The notes: generated from the sequence alone by a model not told the origin. A stretch of 53,822 nucleotides of DNA from Candidatus Angelobacter sp. (GCA_025462835.1 JAOAPH010000108.1:1-53822); one strand, 5' to 3'; positions 7,553 through 17,275 are shown, counted from the stretch's first letter. Program-made: numbers and translations.

Positions 7553-10500
7553 ATGAAGTTCACTGACGTTTTTATTAAACGACCAGTTCTGGCGATTGTG
7601 GTGAGCCTGGTGATCTTGATCGCTGGCTTGCAATCGATCCGCTCATTAAGTGTCCGCCAATATCCGCGTAGTGACATCGCGGTGGTGAGAATCACCACGA
7701 CTTATGTCGGCGCCAACTCTGATCTGGTGCGCGGTTTCATTACTACGCCGTTAGAGCGTGTGATCGCCAGCGCAGATGGAATCGATTACATGGAGTCCTC
7801 GAGCGCGCAGGGTGTGAGCACTATTACTGTGCACTTGAAACTCAATTACGACACCAATGCTGCATTGACGCAGGTGCAGGCGAAGGTGGCGCAGGTTCGG
7901 AACGATCTCCCGCCGGAAGCAGAGGCTCCGATCATCGAACTGGAGAATGCAGACACGCAGTTTGCAGCCATCTATATCGGCTTCTCCTCGAAAGACCTGG
8001 ACCAGAACCAGATCACCGATTACCTGACTCGTGTTGTGCAGCCGAAGTTGAGCGCAATCAGCGGCGTGCAGCGCGCGGACATCCTCGGGAATCGCACGTT
8101 CGCAATGCGTATTTGGCTGAAGCCGGACAAGATGACTGCTCTCGGCATCTCGCCATCAGCGATACAAGACGCGTTGGCGAGGAACAACTATCTTTCGGCG
8201 CTGGGAAAAACAAAAGGGTCGATGGTGTCAGTAAACCTGATCGCCAACACCGACCTTCGTTCGCCGGAAGAGTTCCGCCAAATGGTGGTGAAGCAAGAAA
8301 ACGGAAGCATCGTTCGACTGGGCGACGTTGCTGACGTTGTTCTCGGTGCGGAGAACTACGATCAAGACGTCCGATTTAATGGCGAGACCGCAACCTTCAT
8401 GGGTGTCTGGGTGCTTCCGACAGCGAACTCTCTAGACGTGGTTCGCCGCGTTCGCGAAGCCATGCCCGAGATAAGGGCGCAGTTGCCGACCGGAATGAAT
8501 GTTGGCATCCCATATGATTCGACAGAGTACATCCAGGACGCGATCAAGGAAGTGCTGCATACGTTGACTGAGACTTTGATCATCGTCGTGATCGTGATCT
8601 TCCTGTTTCTCGGCTCAATGAGGTCAGTGCTCATCCCCGTTGTGGCGATTCCGATCTCACTGATCGGTGCCGTCTTCCTGATGATGGCCGCTGGTTTCAC
8701 CATCAACTTGCTGACGCTGTTGGCCATCGTGCTCGCAGTGGGGCTAGTCGTGGATGACGCCATCGTTGTGGTAGAAAACGTTGAACGCCACCTGCATAGC
8801 GGCAAGACGGCATTTCAAGCTGCTATCGATGCTGCGCGCGAGCTGGTCGGACCTATCATCGCAATGACGATCACGCTCGCTGCCGTTTATGCGCCCGTAG
8901 GCATTCAGGGCGGCCTTACTGGAGCGCTCTTCCGGGAATTTGCATTCACGCTCGCCGGTGCTGTTGCTGTTTCCGGCGTCGTAGCACTTGTCTTATCACC
9001 GATGATGAGCGCGAATCTTCTGCGAAGTGGTGATACGGACCGGGGTTTCGCTGGCTGGGTCAATCATCGGTTTGACAGCCTTCGTAGTGCGTATACGCGC
9101 GCGTTGACCGGAACCTTGGGTTACAGGTCCGTCGTTCTCACAGTCTGGGCAGTGGTGGTGATCTTAGCTGTACCGTTCTACATGTTCTCTATGAAGGAAC
9201 TGGCACCCGCGGAAGATCAGGGAGTGGTATTCGGAATCATCCAGGCATCGCCGAATTCAACGCTGGATCAGACGAATCTTTACACCCAACAGGTACATGA
9301 CATCTACCGGTCGATGCCTGAAACAGGCAGCATCTTCCAGATCATCTCTCCAAACGGTGGATTCGGAGGAATGGTTACGAAACCCTGGAGCGAGCGGAAA
9401 AAGAGTGCGCAAGCATTGATGATGCAGTCCATGGGTCCGCTCTCCCAAGTGCCAGGCATTCGCGTGATACCGACAACGCCACCACCTCTCCCGGGCGGCG
9501 GTGACTTTCCCGTCGATCTTGTCATCGCTTCCGCGGCTGAGCCGAAGGAACTGACTGACATCGCGAACAGGCTCGTGGAGAAAGCGTACAAAAGCGGGAT
9601 GTTCATCTTTGCGGATGCTGATATGAAGTTCGATCAGCCGCAGACTGAGGTTGTCTTTGACCGTGACAAGCTTCGTTCGCAGGGCGTGGACCTCAGTCAG
9701 GCCGGTCGGGATCTGTCTGCACTGTTGGGCGGCAATTACGTCAATCGCTTTAGCATTCAGGGCCGAAGCTACAAGGTGATTCCTCAGGTGAAGCGGGTGC
9801 AGCGCCTCACGCCCGAGCAGCTCTCTGAGATTTACGTTACCGGCGCTCAAGGCAAGCTGGTACCGCTCTCGACCTTCGCGACTTTACGCTCGACCACTGA
9901 GCCTCGGGATTTAAGAAAATTCCAGCAGCTCAACGCGGTGCGCATACAGGGAGTCATTCCTCCAAACGTCACTCTGGACCAAGCGCTGAGCTTCCTGGAG
10001 AACGAAGCTCAGAAGGACCTCCCCAGGGGATTCACGATCGACTACGCCGGCCAATCACGACAGTTGCGTGTGGAAGGAAGCAAGTTCCTGGGCACGTTCT
10101 TGTTGTCTGGCATCTTGATCTACCTGGTACTGGCGGCTCAGTTTGAAAGCTTCCGCGATCCGTTCATCATCCTTGCCGGGTCAGTACCTCTGGCACTTTC
10201 GGGCGCACTGATGTTCTCGTTTCTGGGATTTACCACCTTGAACATCTACAGCCAGGTGGGATTGATCACGCTGGTGGGATTGATCTCGAAGAACGGAATC
10301 CTCATCGTGCAATTCGCGAATGAGCTGCAGATAGCCGGGAAGAACAAAGTGGAGGCTGTCCTGGAAGCGGCCGCTACGCGTCTGAGACCAATCATGATGA
10401 CCACCGCTGCCACCGTGATGGGGCACTTCCCGCTGATTCTCGCCACGGGACCCGGAGCCGGTGCGCGTAACAGCATTGGCATCATGCTGGTGAGCGGCAT

Positions 10501-10615
10501 GATCATCGGCACGGCGTTTACGCTTTTCATTGTGCCCTCTATCTATGTCTTGGTTGCTAAGACGCACGCCGCAGAGACTACCGAGCAACTTGTTGCCGAG
10601 GGCGCGGCGGCATGA
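7553..10615 (+). CDS. RND multidrug efflux permease (HAE1 family, MexB/MexF-like)
   Basis: A 1020-aa proton-driven inner-membrane pump of normal family length. It has 12 predicted membrane segments in the two-repeat layout, with large periplasmic loops after TM1 and TM7. The TM4 proton-relay pair is seen in GLVVDDAIVVVENVERH. TM1 begins FIKRPVLAIVVSLVILIAGL, the HAE1 signature. It works with the adaptor upstream and the outer-membrane factor downstream, which it overlaps (ATGA). The start ATG follows GGAGCGGCG. The substrate cannot be read from sequence; organic antibiotics, solvents or a product of the polyketide genes downstream are possible. Confidence 0.95.
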   Translation: MKFTDVFIKRPVLAIVVSLVILIAGLQSIRSLSVRQYPRSDIAVVRITTTYVGANSDLVRGFITTPLERVIASADGIDYMESSSAQGVSTITVHLKLNYDTNAALTQVQAKVAQVRNDLPPEAEAPIIELENADTQFAAIYIGFSSKDLDQNQITDYLTRVVQPKLSAISGVQRADILGNRTFAMRIWLKPDKMTALGISPSAIQDALARNNYLSALGKTKGSMVSVNLIANTDLRSPEEFRQMVVKQENGSIVRLGDVADVVLGAENYDQDVRFNGETATFMGVWVLPTANSLDVVRRVREAMPEIRAQLPTGMNVGIPYDSTEYIQDAIKEVLHTLTETLIIVVIVIFLFLGSMRSVLIPVVAIPISLIGAVFLMMAAGFTINLLTLLAIVLAVGLVVDDAIVVVENVERHLHSGKTAFQAAIDAARELVGPIIAMTITLAAVYAPVGIQGGLTGALFREFAFTLAGAVAVSGVVALVLSPMMSANLLRSGDTDRGFAGWVNHRFDSLRSAYTRALTGTLGYRSVVLTVWAVVVILAVPFYMFSMKELAPAEDQGVVFGIIQASPNSTLDQTNLYTQQVHDIYRSMPETGSIFQIISPNGGFGGMVTKPWSERKKSAQALMMQSMGPLSQVPGIRVIPTTPPPLPGGGDFPVDLVIASAAEPKELTDIANRLVEKAYKSGMFIFADADMKFDQPQTEVVFDRDKLRSQGVDLSQAGRDLSALLGGNYVNRFSIQGRSYKVIPQVKRVQRLTPEQLSEIYVTGAQGKLVPLSTFATLRSTTEPRDLRKFQQLNAVRIQGVIPPNVTLDQALSFLENEAQKDLPRGFTIDYAGQSRQLRVEGSKFLGTFLLSGILIYLVLAAQFESFRDPFIILAGSVPLALSGALMFSFLGFTTLNIYSQVGLITLVGLISKNGILIVQFANELQIAGKNKVEAVLEAAATRLRPIMMTTAATVMGHFPLILATGPGAGARNSIGIMLVSGMIIGTAFTLFIVPSIYVLVAKTHAAETTEQLVAEGAAA

Positions 10616-10623
10616 GGAAACCT

Positions 10624-12030
10624 ATGAAAACAACAGCTAGCCTTTCCGTAACATTCATTATGGCGATCGTGCTCACCGGCTGCGCAGTGGGCACGCAATA
10701 CAAACGGCCGGCAGTTGCCACGCCACCCGAGTTTCGCGGGGAGACAACGTCCAAAGCGGATGCGGCTTCACTCGCGGATCTGAAATGGTTCGAGGTTTTC
10801 AAGGATGAGCAACTTCGGCAACTTCTGGCCGCAGCTGTGCAGAACAACTATGACGTTCGAGAGGCAGCTGCCCGCGTGGAAGGAGCGCGTGCGTTATTGG
10901 GAATCACACGAGCAGATCAGCTTCCGACGATCAGCACGAGCGGCGGCCTGACGACACAACGCACCTCAGCCAATGGTGCTTTCACGTTGCCGCAAAACCT
11001 AGATCTGACCCGCACATACGGTTCAGTTGGGTCGAACCTACTCTCCTATGAGGTGGATCTCTGGGGCCGGTTGCGAAATGCAACCGCCGCTGCGCGGGCG
11101 GATATGCTCGCGTCCGAAGAGAATCGAAAAACCATAGTCACCGGCGTGGTGAGCGACGTAACCAGTGCATATTACGATCTACTGGAACTTGATGCGGAAC
11201 TCGAGATCGCAAAACGCACGCTGACGAGCCGCGAAAGTTCACTTCGGCTGATCGAGAGCCGGGAAAAGGTCGGTTTGGCTTCGACCCTGGAAGTGCGGCA
11301 GGGCCAACAGCTCGTGCAAGTCGCGGCTCAAAGCCTTCCAATCATCGAGCAACAGATTGCGCAGACTGAGAACCGGCTTCGGCTCCTCGTTGGAGAACTT
11401 CCGGGTCCAGTCGCACGGACACAACTCTTGGCTCAAAAACAACCGCCAGTGGTGCCTGCGGGAGTGCCTTCGGCTTTGCTGCAGCGCCGGCCTGATATTC
11501 GCGCAGCCGAACAAACCCTTGTCGCCTCGAATGCAAGGATCGCCGTAGCTCGGGCAGCGTATTTTCCGACGATCAGCCTAACGGGTATTTTGGGCTTCCA
11601 GAGCAATCAACTGGGAAGTTTATTTACGGGTCCAAACAAAGCCTGGCAATTTGCGCCACAATTGGCGCAACCGGTCTTCACTGGTGGCAGGCTTCGCTCG
11701 AACGTACAATTCGCCCGCGCGCAACAGGACGTTGCACTCGTGCAGTATGAGCGAACCGTCCAGACCGCCTTCCGCGAAGTATCGGATTCACTGGTGCAAT
11801 ACGAAACCGTAGGACACGTCCGCGGCCAGCAAGAAGCGCTTGTAGCTACGCTGCAGGACCGGTCCCGCCTCTCGTACGTCCGTTACCGCGGCGGTGTTGC
11901 AACGTTACTGGATGCCCTCGACGCTGATCGGGATCTATTCGATGCGGAACTGCGGTTAGCTCAGTTGCGGCGCGATGAACTGGCAACCGTTGTTCATTTA
12001 TATCGAGCGCTCGGTGGAGGTTGGCAATGA
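10624..12030 (+). CDS. NodT/OprM-type outer-membrane efflux lipoprotein
   Basis: A 468-aa outer-membrane factor. The signal peptide ends in the lipobox LTGC (Cys20), then AVGTQYKRP, the usual start of mature OprM-like proteins. Two repeated helical/strand halves follow, with ELLQRRPDI-type motifs (ALLQRRPDIRAAEQTL) in the middle. I chose the ATG at 10624 because GAGG sits six bases before it; an ATG at 10612 overlaps the pump stop (ATGA) and would add MRKP. It completes the tripartite pump. A small dyad lies 21 nt after the stop. Confidence 0.93.
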   Translation: MKTTASLSVTFIMAIVLTGCAVGTQYKRPAVATPPEFRGETTSKADAASLADLKWFEVFKDEQLRQLLAAAVQNNYDVREAAARVEGARALLGITRADQLPTISTSGGLTTQRTSANGAFTLPQNLDLTRTYGSVGSNLLSYEVDLWGRLRNATAAARADMLASEENRKTIVTGVVSDVTSAYYDLLELDAELEIAKRTLTSRESSLRLIESREKVGLASTLEVRQGQQLVQVAAQSLPIIEQQIAQTENRLRLLVGELPGPVARTQLLAQKQPPVVPAGVPSALLQRRPDIRAAEQTLVASNARIAVARAAYFPTISLTGILGFQSNQLGSLFTGPNKAWQFAPQLAQPVFTGGRLRSNVQFARAQQDVALVQYERTVQTAFREVSDSLVQYETVGHVRGQQEALVATLQDRSRLSYVRYRGGVATLLDALDADRDLFDAELRLAQLRRDELATVVHLYRALGGGWQ

Positions 12031-12050
12031 GCGTGACGGTGCTTTCGCCC

Positions 12051-12073
12051 GGCCTCACACCAGTGTAGAGGCC
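12051..12073 (+). terminator. Possible terminator hairpin after the first efflux unit
   Basis: GGCCTC and GAGGCC arms surround an inner ACAC/GTGT pair. There is no T-run after it, so intrinsic termination is uncertain. The rest of the 154-nt gap before the polyketide gene shows no clear promoter. Confidence 0.35.
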
Positions 12074-12184
12074 TATGCGCCAGCCTTAGTACCTGTCGCG
12101 TTAATTTTCTAGCGTTCTACCAATCCGACCACAACTATTTCGGCAACTCTAGTGTTTCTACTCTGTAAGCCCGGATTACCACAC

Positions 12185-13237
12185 ATGACAAAGATTGCTG
12201 GCGTCGCCAGCGCATTTCCCCACCACTATTATCGGCAGGAGCAGATCGCCCAGGCCCTAAAGAAAAACTGGGCCGGCAAGATTGAAAACCCCCAAGTCCT
12301 CGACCGTTTGTTGACGCGCGTAGGTGTTGAGGGGCGGCATCTCGCTTTGCCGATTGAACGTTATGAGCAGATATCTACATGGGGGCAAGCGAATGATTCG
12401 TGGATCGAAGTCGCCGAAGAACTTGGCGAGCAGTCCCTTTGCAGAGCGTTGACTCGAGCCGGTCTTGAGCCCACGGACATCAATGCGATTTTCTTTACTT
12501 CAGTAACAGGCATCGCCAGTCCATCCATCGACGCCAAACTGATCAATCGGATGGGGCTCTCGCGCAACATCAAGCGCGTTCCGATCTTCGGGTTGGGATG
12601 CGTAGCCGGAGCGGCGGGCATTGCGCGCGCGGCTGATTACGTCCGCGCATATCCTGACCAAGTGGCTGCTCTGGTTTCGGTGGAATTGTGCTCATTGACC
12701 TGGCAGCGCGAAGATTTATCCGTGGCTAACATCATTTCGTCCGGACTGTTCGGCGATGGCGCCGCTTCTGTCGTGATCACTGGAAGCGAACGTTCGCGTC
12801 CCGGTCCGCAAATCATTGATTCCCGTTCATCGTTTTATCCGGGTACGGAAGATGTGATGGGTTGGGAGATTTCCGAGAAGGGCTTCCAGATCGTTCTTTC
12901 GCCGGATGTGGCAAAGGTGATCAAGGAAAATCTGGGTCAAGATGTCGATGGCTTCCTCGCAGACAACGGACTAGATCGTTCCGATATCGGTGCGTGGATC
13001 ATGCATACCGGTGGACCCAAAGTGTTGGAAGCGACTGCGGAAGCGCTTGACCTCCCCGAGGGAGCCCTCGAAGCTTCGTGGCAGTGCTTGCGCTCGGTTG
13101 GCAATCTGTCTTCGACTTCAGTGTTGTTGGTGCTGGACGACGTGATGCGGCGTCGGTGTCCTGCGCCGGGTACCTACGCAATTCTCGCGGCCATGGGGCC
13201 GGGCTTTTGCGCAGAGCTAGTACTCCTGCAATTTTAG
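12185..13237 (+). CDS. Type III polyketide synthase (chalcone/stilbene/alkylresorcinol synthase family)
   Basis: A 350-aa protein (family usually 350-400). The catalytic triad is visible: Cys139 in FGLGCVAGAAG, His274 in IMHTGGPKVL, and Asn307 in SVGNLSSTSVLLVL. The enzyme is a homodimer that extends an acyl-CoA with malonyl-CoA and cyclises the chain, giving pyrones, resorcinols or related phenols. The start ATG 12185 fits the family N terminus (TKIAGVASAFP); a longer frame from 12152 adds an unlikely extension. The FAD oxidoreductase follows six bases later, so the pair probably makes and oxidises one product, as in bacterial alkylresorcinol/quinone loci. The starter unit is unknown. Confidence 0.92.
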   Translation: MTKIAGVASAFPHHYYRQEQIAQALKKNWAGKIENPQVLDRLLTRVGVEGRHLALPIERYEQISTWGQANDSWIEVAEELGEQSLCRALTRAGLEPTDINAIFFTSVTGIASPSIDAKLINRMGLSRNIKRVPIFGLGCVAGAAGIARAADYVRAYPDQVAALVSVELCSLTWQREDLSVANIISSGLFGDGAASVVITGSERSRPGPQIIDSRSSFYPGTEDVMGWEISEKGFQIVLSPDVAKVIKENLGQDVDGFLADNGLDRSDIGAWIMHTGGPKVLEATAEALDLPEGALEASWQCLRSVGNLSSTSVLLVLDDVMRRRCPAPGTYAILAAMGPGFCAELVLLQF

Positions 13238-13243
13238 TAAAAC

Positions 13244-14362
13244 GTGAAAAGCGTAATTCAAAACTCAGAAGTATTCATCGTCGGTGGAGGACCTGCGGGA
13301 CTTGCGGCTGCGATTGCAAGTCGTCGAGCAGGCTTTTCTGTCGCCCTCGCCGACTGTGCGCGGCCGCCTATCGACAAAGCATGCGGAGAGGGAATCATGC
13401 CTGACGGGCTTGCCGCGTTGCGCGCCCTCGGCGTTGAATTGCCGCGAAATGTAGGTTTTCCATTTAGCGGAATCAGATTCTTGAGCGGGGAGAAAGCAGT
13501 CGATGCTTGCTTTCCGCACGGCAAGGGCATCGGTATTCGCCGGACGCTATTGCATCAGGTTCTTCTCCATGAAGCTTCGCGACTGGGCGTAGAGATGTAT
13601 TGGGGTGCTCGAGTCGCGGCCCTTGAAGGCGGAAGAATAACGATGGATGGGCGTCCCGTTGAAAGTAAATGGCTGATCGCGGCAGATGGTCAGAATTCAG
13701 CGATACGCAAATGGGCGGGGCTCGACCGGGGCAAGACCCGTCGTCGTCGTTTCGGATTTCGGCGACATTTCCAGCTAGAGCCGTGGTCAGAATTTGTTGA
13801 GATCTCATGGAGTGATCGGGCGCAGATGTACGTCACTCCTGTGGCATCAGACCGAATTTGTGTCGCGCTGATTACCGGGGAGCAGAGCCTGCGCTTTGAC
13901 GATGGACTGCGACTGTTCCCAGCGGTGGAATCGCATTTGCAAAATGCAATTCCGATCACCCATGAACAAGGTGCGCTGTCGCCTTCGCGTCAGTTGGAGA
14001 GCGTGTACAGCGGAAACCTCGCTTTGATCGGTGAAGCTTCAGGATCGGTTGACGCAATCACCGGCGACGGCTTGTCATTGGCATTTCAGCAGGCAGTGGC
14101 TTTGGCTGCTGCCATGCGCGGCGAAAATCTCTCCGCTTACCAGAGTGAACACCGGCGTATCGCTCAGCTGCCTCGATTCATGGCTGAAATCATGCTGGCG
14201 ATGGATGGACGCCCGCGCTTCCGGAATCGCGTGTTTAGTGCGCTGACGGCCAACCCTGCATTATTCGAGCGAATGTTGGCAGTGCACACCGGGGCGATCC
14301 CACCCCTCTCTTTCGGTGCACGTAGTGCAGCCTCACTCGGATGGCACCTGCTCACTGCATGA
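13244..14362 (+). CDS. FAD-dependent oxidoreductase of the geranylgeranyl-reductase/hydroxylase type
   Basis: A 372-aa flavoprotein. The N-terminal VFIVGGGPAGLAAAIASRRAG is the FAD ADP-binding fold. LIAADGQNSAIRKWAG (about 145-160) is the DG motif, and LIGEASGSVDAITGDGLSLAFQQA (about 260-285) is the second FAD motif, with Glu replacing the usual Asp of GD. It starts at GTG 13244, six bases after the polyketide synthase stop. Such enzymes hydroxylate phenolic polyketides (SrsC-like) or reduce prenyl chains. With a type III synthase as partner, oxidation of a resorcinol to a quinol/quinone is the best guess. Confidence 0.85.
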   Translation: MKSVIQNSEVFIVGGGPAGLAAAIASRRAGFSVALADCARPPIDKACGEGIMPDGLAALRALGVELPRNVGFPFSGIRFLSGEKAVDACFPHGKGIGIRRTLLHQVLLHEASRLGVEMYWGARVAALEGGRITMDGRPVESKWLIAADGQNSAIRKWAGLDRGKTRRRRFGFRRHFQLEPWSEFVEISWSDRAQMYVTPVASDRICVALITGEQSLRFDDGLRLFPAVESHLQNAIPITHEQGALSPSRQLESVYSGNLALIGEASGSVDAITGDGLSLAFQQAVALAAAMRGENLSAYQSEHRRIAQLPRFMAEIMLAMDGRPRFRNRVFSALTANPALFERMLAVHTGAIPPLSFGARSAASLGWHLLTA

Positions 14363-14379
14363 TCTTCAGGAGAAGTCTG

Positions 14380-14979
14380 TTGACGAAAATCCTACACCGC
14401 CAACTTCCTTTGAGGACCGCACTGTTCGTTGTCCTCAGCATTCTGTTTGGGAAAGCCGCTCTCGCGCAGGAGTCCGTTGCCCGCTTCACGCCAGCCCAGA
14501 CGAAGGTCACTTTTACGCTGAGCGATCCTCTTCACACGGTTCGTGGGACATTCACATTAAAGCAGGGCGAGGTGCGATTCAATCGCGAATCAGGGGTTGC
14601 GAGCGGCGCGTTGGTCATCGACGCCAAGAGCGGGGATAGCGGCAGCGCTGGTCGCGACAAGAAGATGCACAAAGAGGTAATCGAGAGCGACAAATTTCCG
14701 GAGATCACGTTCATTCCCCAGCGAATAGTTGGTCGTGTGCCTGCTGACGGCAATGTGCAAATCCAGGTTGCGGGCATCTTCAGGATCCACGGCGCGGACC
14801 ACCCGCTCACATTGATTGTGCCGTTGCAGATATCGGGCGATAACGTCAAGGCGACAATCGCTTTCGACGTTCCCTATGTTCAATGGGGCATGAAGGATCC
14901 CAGTGTTTTCATGCTACGTTGCGGGAAATCTGTCCGGATTGAGATTGAGGCAACTGGACAAATTTCCGCGGCGAAATGA
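14380..14979 (+). CDS. Secreted YceI-family lipocalin-like protein
   Basis: A 199-aa protein. A cleavable signal peptide (LRTALFVVLSILFGKAALAQE) precedes a YceI beta-barrel with TKVTFTLSDPLHTVRGTFTLKQGEVRF and KKMHKEVIESDKFPEITF motifs. YceI proteins hold a polyisoprenoid or quinone-like lipid in the periplasm. AGGAG lies seven bases before TTG 14380, which I took as the start; ATG 14359 overlaps the upstream stop (ATGA) but has no ribosome site. Its place after the polyketide/FAD pair suggests it may carry their hydrophobic product. Confidence 0.87.
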   Translation: MTKILHRQLPLRTALFVVLSILFGKAALAQESVARFTPAQTKVTFTLSDPLHTVRGTFTLKQGEVRFNRESGVASGALVIDAKSGDSGSAGRDKKMHKEVIESDKFPEITFIPQRIVGRVPADGNVQIQVAGIFRIHGADHPLTLIVPLQISGDNVKATIAFDVPYVQWGMKDPSVFMLRCGKSVRIEIEATGQISAAK

Positions 14980-14980
14980 A

Positions 14981-15799
14981 TCATGGGATACGGGCAAGTT
15001 CTTTCTTGTACAGGCCGTTCTGCGAAAATTCTGCGGCCAGCCCCTGCAACAGAGATCGAGCCGTGTTGGAATCCTTGTCGCGCATAGCGGCGACGGCCAA
15101 CAACAACCGCGCGAATGGAGCGAGGTAGTGTCCTTTTGTTGCTGTGAGCTTTAGTTTCTCGATGCCTTGCTGTTTGTCAGTCTGTGCTCCCGTGATCCGC
15201 AGGAACCAGCGCACGGGCGCAGCATTAATGCCCAAGAGATAGTTCTCGACGCCTACGGCGAGGTAAGCGTCATAGCAAGTTGGATCAAGTGTTAGCAATC
15301 GTTCTGCAAGTCCGCGAGAACTCTTCATGTAGCCCAGACCGGCTAGGTTCCTCTTTTCAATCAGCGACGCGTAGTCTCCACGCAATCCGTTCGCGAGAAT
15401 GAGCGCGAACAATGCATTCGTATCATTCGGCGATTTTGACAACCGTTCGTTAGCTATTGCGTCGCCGGCCGCAAGCTCTTCATCAAACGATTTCTTCACG
15501 GCCGGATCGGCTGAAGTTTTCGGACGGCTCTCGAATCTGCTATCCGCGGTGAAGAGATCGAACTCCAGAACACGCAAGCGGTCGAATTCGCTGAAGAGAT
15601 ATGCGGCCGCGTTGGAAACGTGTCCCAGCGGGTCTTGCGGGTAGGCGCGTTCGTATTCGGTGAAGGTGGAATGGGCGTGGGGAAAGTTCAGGTTGTACAT
15701 ATCGCGATAGCCGCTATCGAGAAGTGGCTGCGACGATGTCGCTGCTGTAGCTCCGGCGAGCAGCATCAACGCAATACCCGAAACAACAATCGTTCTCAT
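14981..15799 (-). CDS. Secreted TPR-like hypothetical protein
   Basis: A 272-aa protein. It has an N-terminal signal peptide (RTIVVSGIALMLLAGATAATS), then helical repeats. The pattern SGYRDMYNLNFPHAHSTFTEYERAYPQDPLGHVSNAAAYLF and later SSRGLAERLLTLDPTCYDAYLAVGVENYLLG looks like divergent TPRs. There is no catalytic motif. The ATG at 15799 is two bases after the aminotransferase stop, so the two are probably co-translated; GTG 15802 is an alternative. It converges with the YceI gene with almost no gap. Function unknown; it could be a periplasmic scaffold. Confidence 0.7.
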   Translation of the reverse strand: MRTIVVSGIALMLLAGATAATSSQPLLDSGYRDMYNLNFPHAHSTFTEYERAYPQDPLGHVSNAAAYLFSEFDRLRVLEFDLFTADSRFESRPKTSADPAVKKSFDEELAAGDAIANERLSKSPNDTNALFALILANGLRGDYASLIEKRNLAGLGYMKSSRGLAERLLTLDPTCYDAYLAVGVENYLLGINAAPVRWFLRITGAQTDKQQGIEKLKLTATKGHYLAPFARLLLAVAAMRDKDSNTARSLLQGLAAEFSQNGLYKKELARIP

Positions 15800-15801
15800 C
15801 A

Positions 15802-17163
15802 CTAGATGTTGGCCACGCGACTGACGAGCCCAAGCGCCTCGGTCCAGAACGCGCCAGAGGAATGCACTTCGCGAACTACCCGTTCAATCGACTGGATGAA
15901 GCGTTCCATCTGTGTTTCGGTTACGCCCAGCGGCGGCGCAACTTTCAGCACCATGAAATTGTTCCCGCATATCTGGGTGAGTATATGTTCTTGCCGGAAC
16001 ATCCGCATCACCAGCATTTGACCGAACATGCCCGGGTGAATGCGCTGGAAGGCTTCAAAGCCAAGCCGCAGCGAGAGCTTCGAGGGCGTCTTGAATCGAA
16101 TGCCGCTCAACATCCCCGCCCCCAACACCTCGTTCACCATTTCGTAGGGCCCCAAAGCCTGACGAAGCTGATCGCGAAGCCATGCGCCTTTTTCCTCCGC
16201 GCACCTGCCCAAGTCTTCGTCTTCTAACACATCAAGCGTGGCCAGGCCTGCCCGCATCGCCAGGCTGTTCTCCCCGAATGTAGACGTGTGGACGATGGCC
16301 TTCTTCAACGAAGTAAAGACAGATTCATAGATAGCATTTCGCATCAGCACTGCGCCGACTGGGATCAGTCCTCCGCTCAGAGCTTTTGCGAGTATCACCA
16401 TGTCGGGCTTCACACCATAACTGTGCGCGGCAAGGAACGGGCCCGTCCTATGTAGTCCAGTCTGAACTTCATCAAAGACCAGTAAGGTGCCGTGTTTGCG
16501 GCACAGCGCTTCGGCCTCGCGCCAATACTCTACGGAAGGGACGCGAATGCCCGCCTCTGATTGGATAGGTTCGACGATGTAAGCTGCGTATTTTCCAGAG
16601 GCCAGCTTTGTTCGGAGCTTTTCAAGCTCGCCGAAAGGAACGCTTTCGGTATCAGGTAGAAGTGGGCCGAATCCTTCGCTCCAGAATTTGTTGTCCATTA
16701 ACGAGAGCGCACCGCAGGTCAGCCCGTGAAAGCCGCCTTCGGCATAAAGTATCCCGTTGCGTCGCGTATGCGCCCGTGAAAATTTGATGGCCGCTTCCAC
16801 TCCTTCACTGCCTGAGCTACAGAAGAAAGCCTTTTCCAAGCCTCCTCCAGCGAGACGGCAAAGCCGGGTACCCAGCTCTCCGGCCAATTCCGGAACATGG
16901 CTCTGCAACATGGCCGGGCCACTCTTCGCAAGTTCGTCTTGAAGGGCGGCAACAATCCTTGGGTGATTGTGGCCGGTATTGTGAACGCAATAGCCGGAAA
17001 GGAAATCAAGAAACACTCTGCCGTCGGCGGCAAATAGCTCCGCTCCCTGGCAGCGTTCATAGGAGACGTTCATCTGCAACAGGTCGAGCAATTTGACCCA
17101 TTGAGGATTTACATGTTCAACGTAGGATTCTGCAGTTGTTGTTGCGATGCTCTGGATCGGCAA
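15802..17163 (-). CDS. Class III PLP-dependent aminotransferase
   Basis: A 453-aa protein of the ornithine/acetylornithine/putrescine aminotransferase group. Visible are LDFLSGYCVHNTGHNHP, the PLP-phosphate CSSGSEGVEAAIKFSR (about 115-130), FDEVQTGLHRTG with the ring-binding Asp, and the Schiff-base lysine in LAKALSGG. The start is TTG 17163 with GGAGG just upstream; ATGs further in would cut the family N terminus. It forms a two-gene unit with the TPR-like gene. The amino donor/acceptor cannot be fixed. Resemblance to hopanoid-type aminotransferases is possible but unproven, and no hopanoid gene is in the window. Confidence 0.85.
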   Translation of the reverse strand: MPIQSIATTTAESYVEHVNPQWVKLLDLLQMNVSYERCQGAELFAADGRVFLDFLSGYCVHNTGHNHPRIVAALQDELAKSGPAMLQSHVPELAGELGTRLCRLAGGGLEKAFFCSSGSEGVEAAIKFSRAHTRRNGILYAEGGFHGLTCGALSLMDNKFWSEGFGPLLPDTESVPFGELEKLRTKLASGKYAAYIVEPIQSEAGIRVPSVEYWREAEALCRKHGTLLVFDEVQTGLHRTGPFLAAHSYGVKPDMVILAKALSGGLIPVGAVLMRNAIYESVFTSLKKAIVHTSTFGENSLAMRAGLATLDVLEDEDLGRCAEEKGAWLRDQLRQALGPYEMVNEVLGAGMLSGIRFKTPSKLSLRLGFEAFQRIHPGMFGQMLVMRMFRQEHILTQICGNNFMVLKVAPPLGVTETQMERFIQSIERVVREVHSSGAFWTEALGLVSRVANI

Positions 17164-17275
17164 TTCCCCTCCGGGGGTCGGGTAAGTAAAGACCTGCTCT
17201 ATGCTAAACCCAGAATAGAAGGGGAAGTCTCTTTTTGAGTCTGTACCGGGTCAAAGGAAGTCATTCAGAGCTGGA

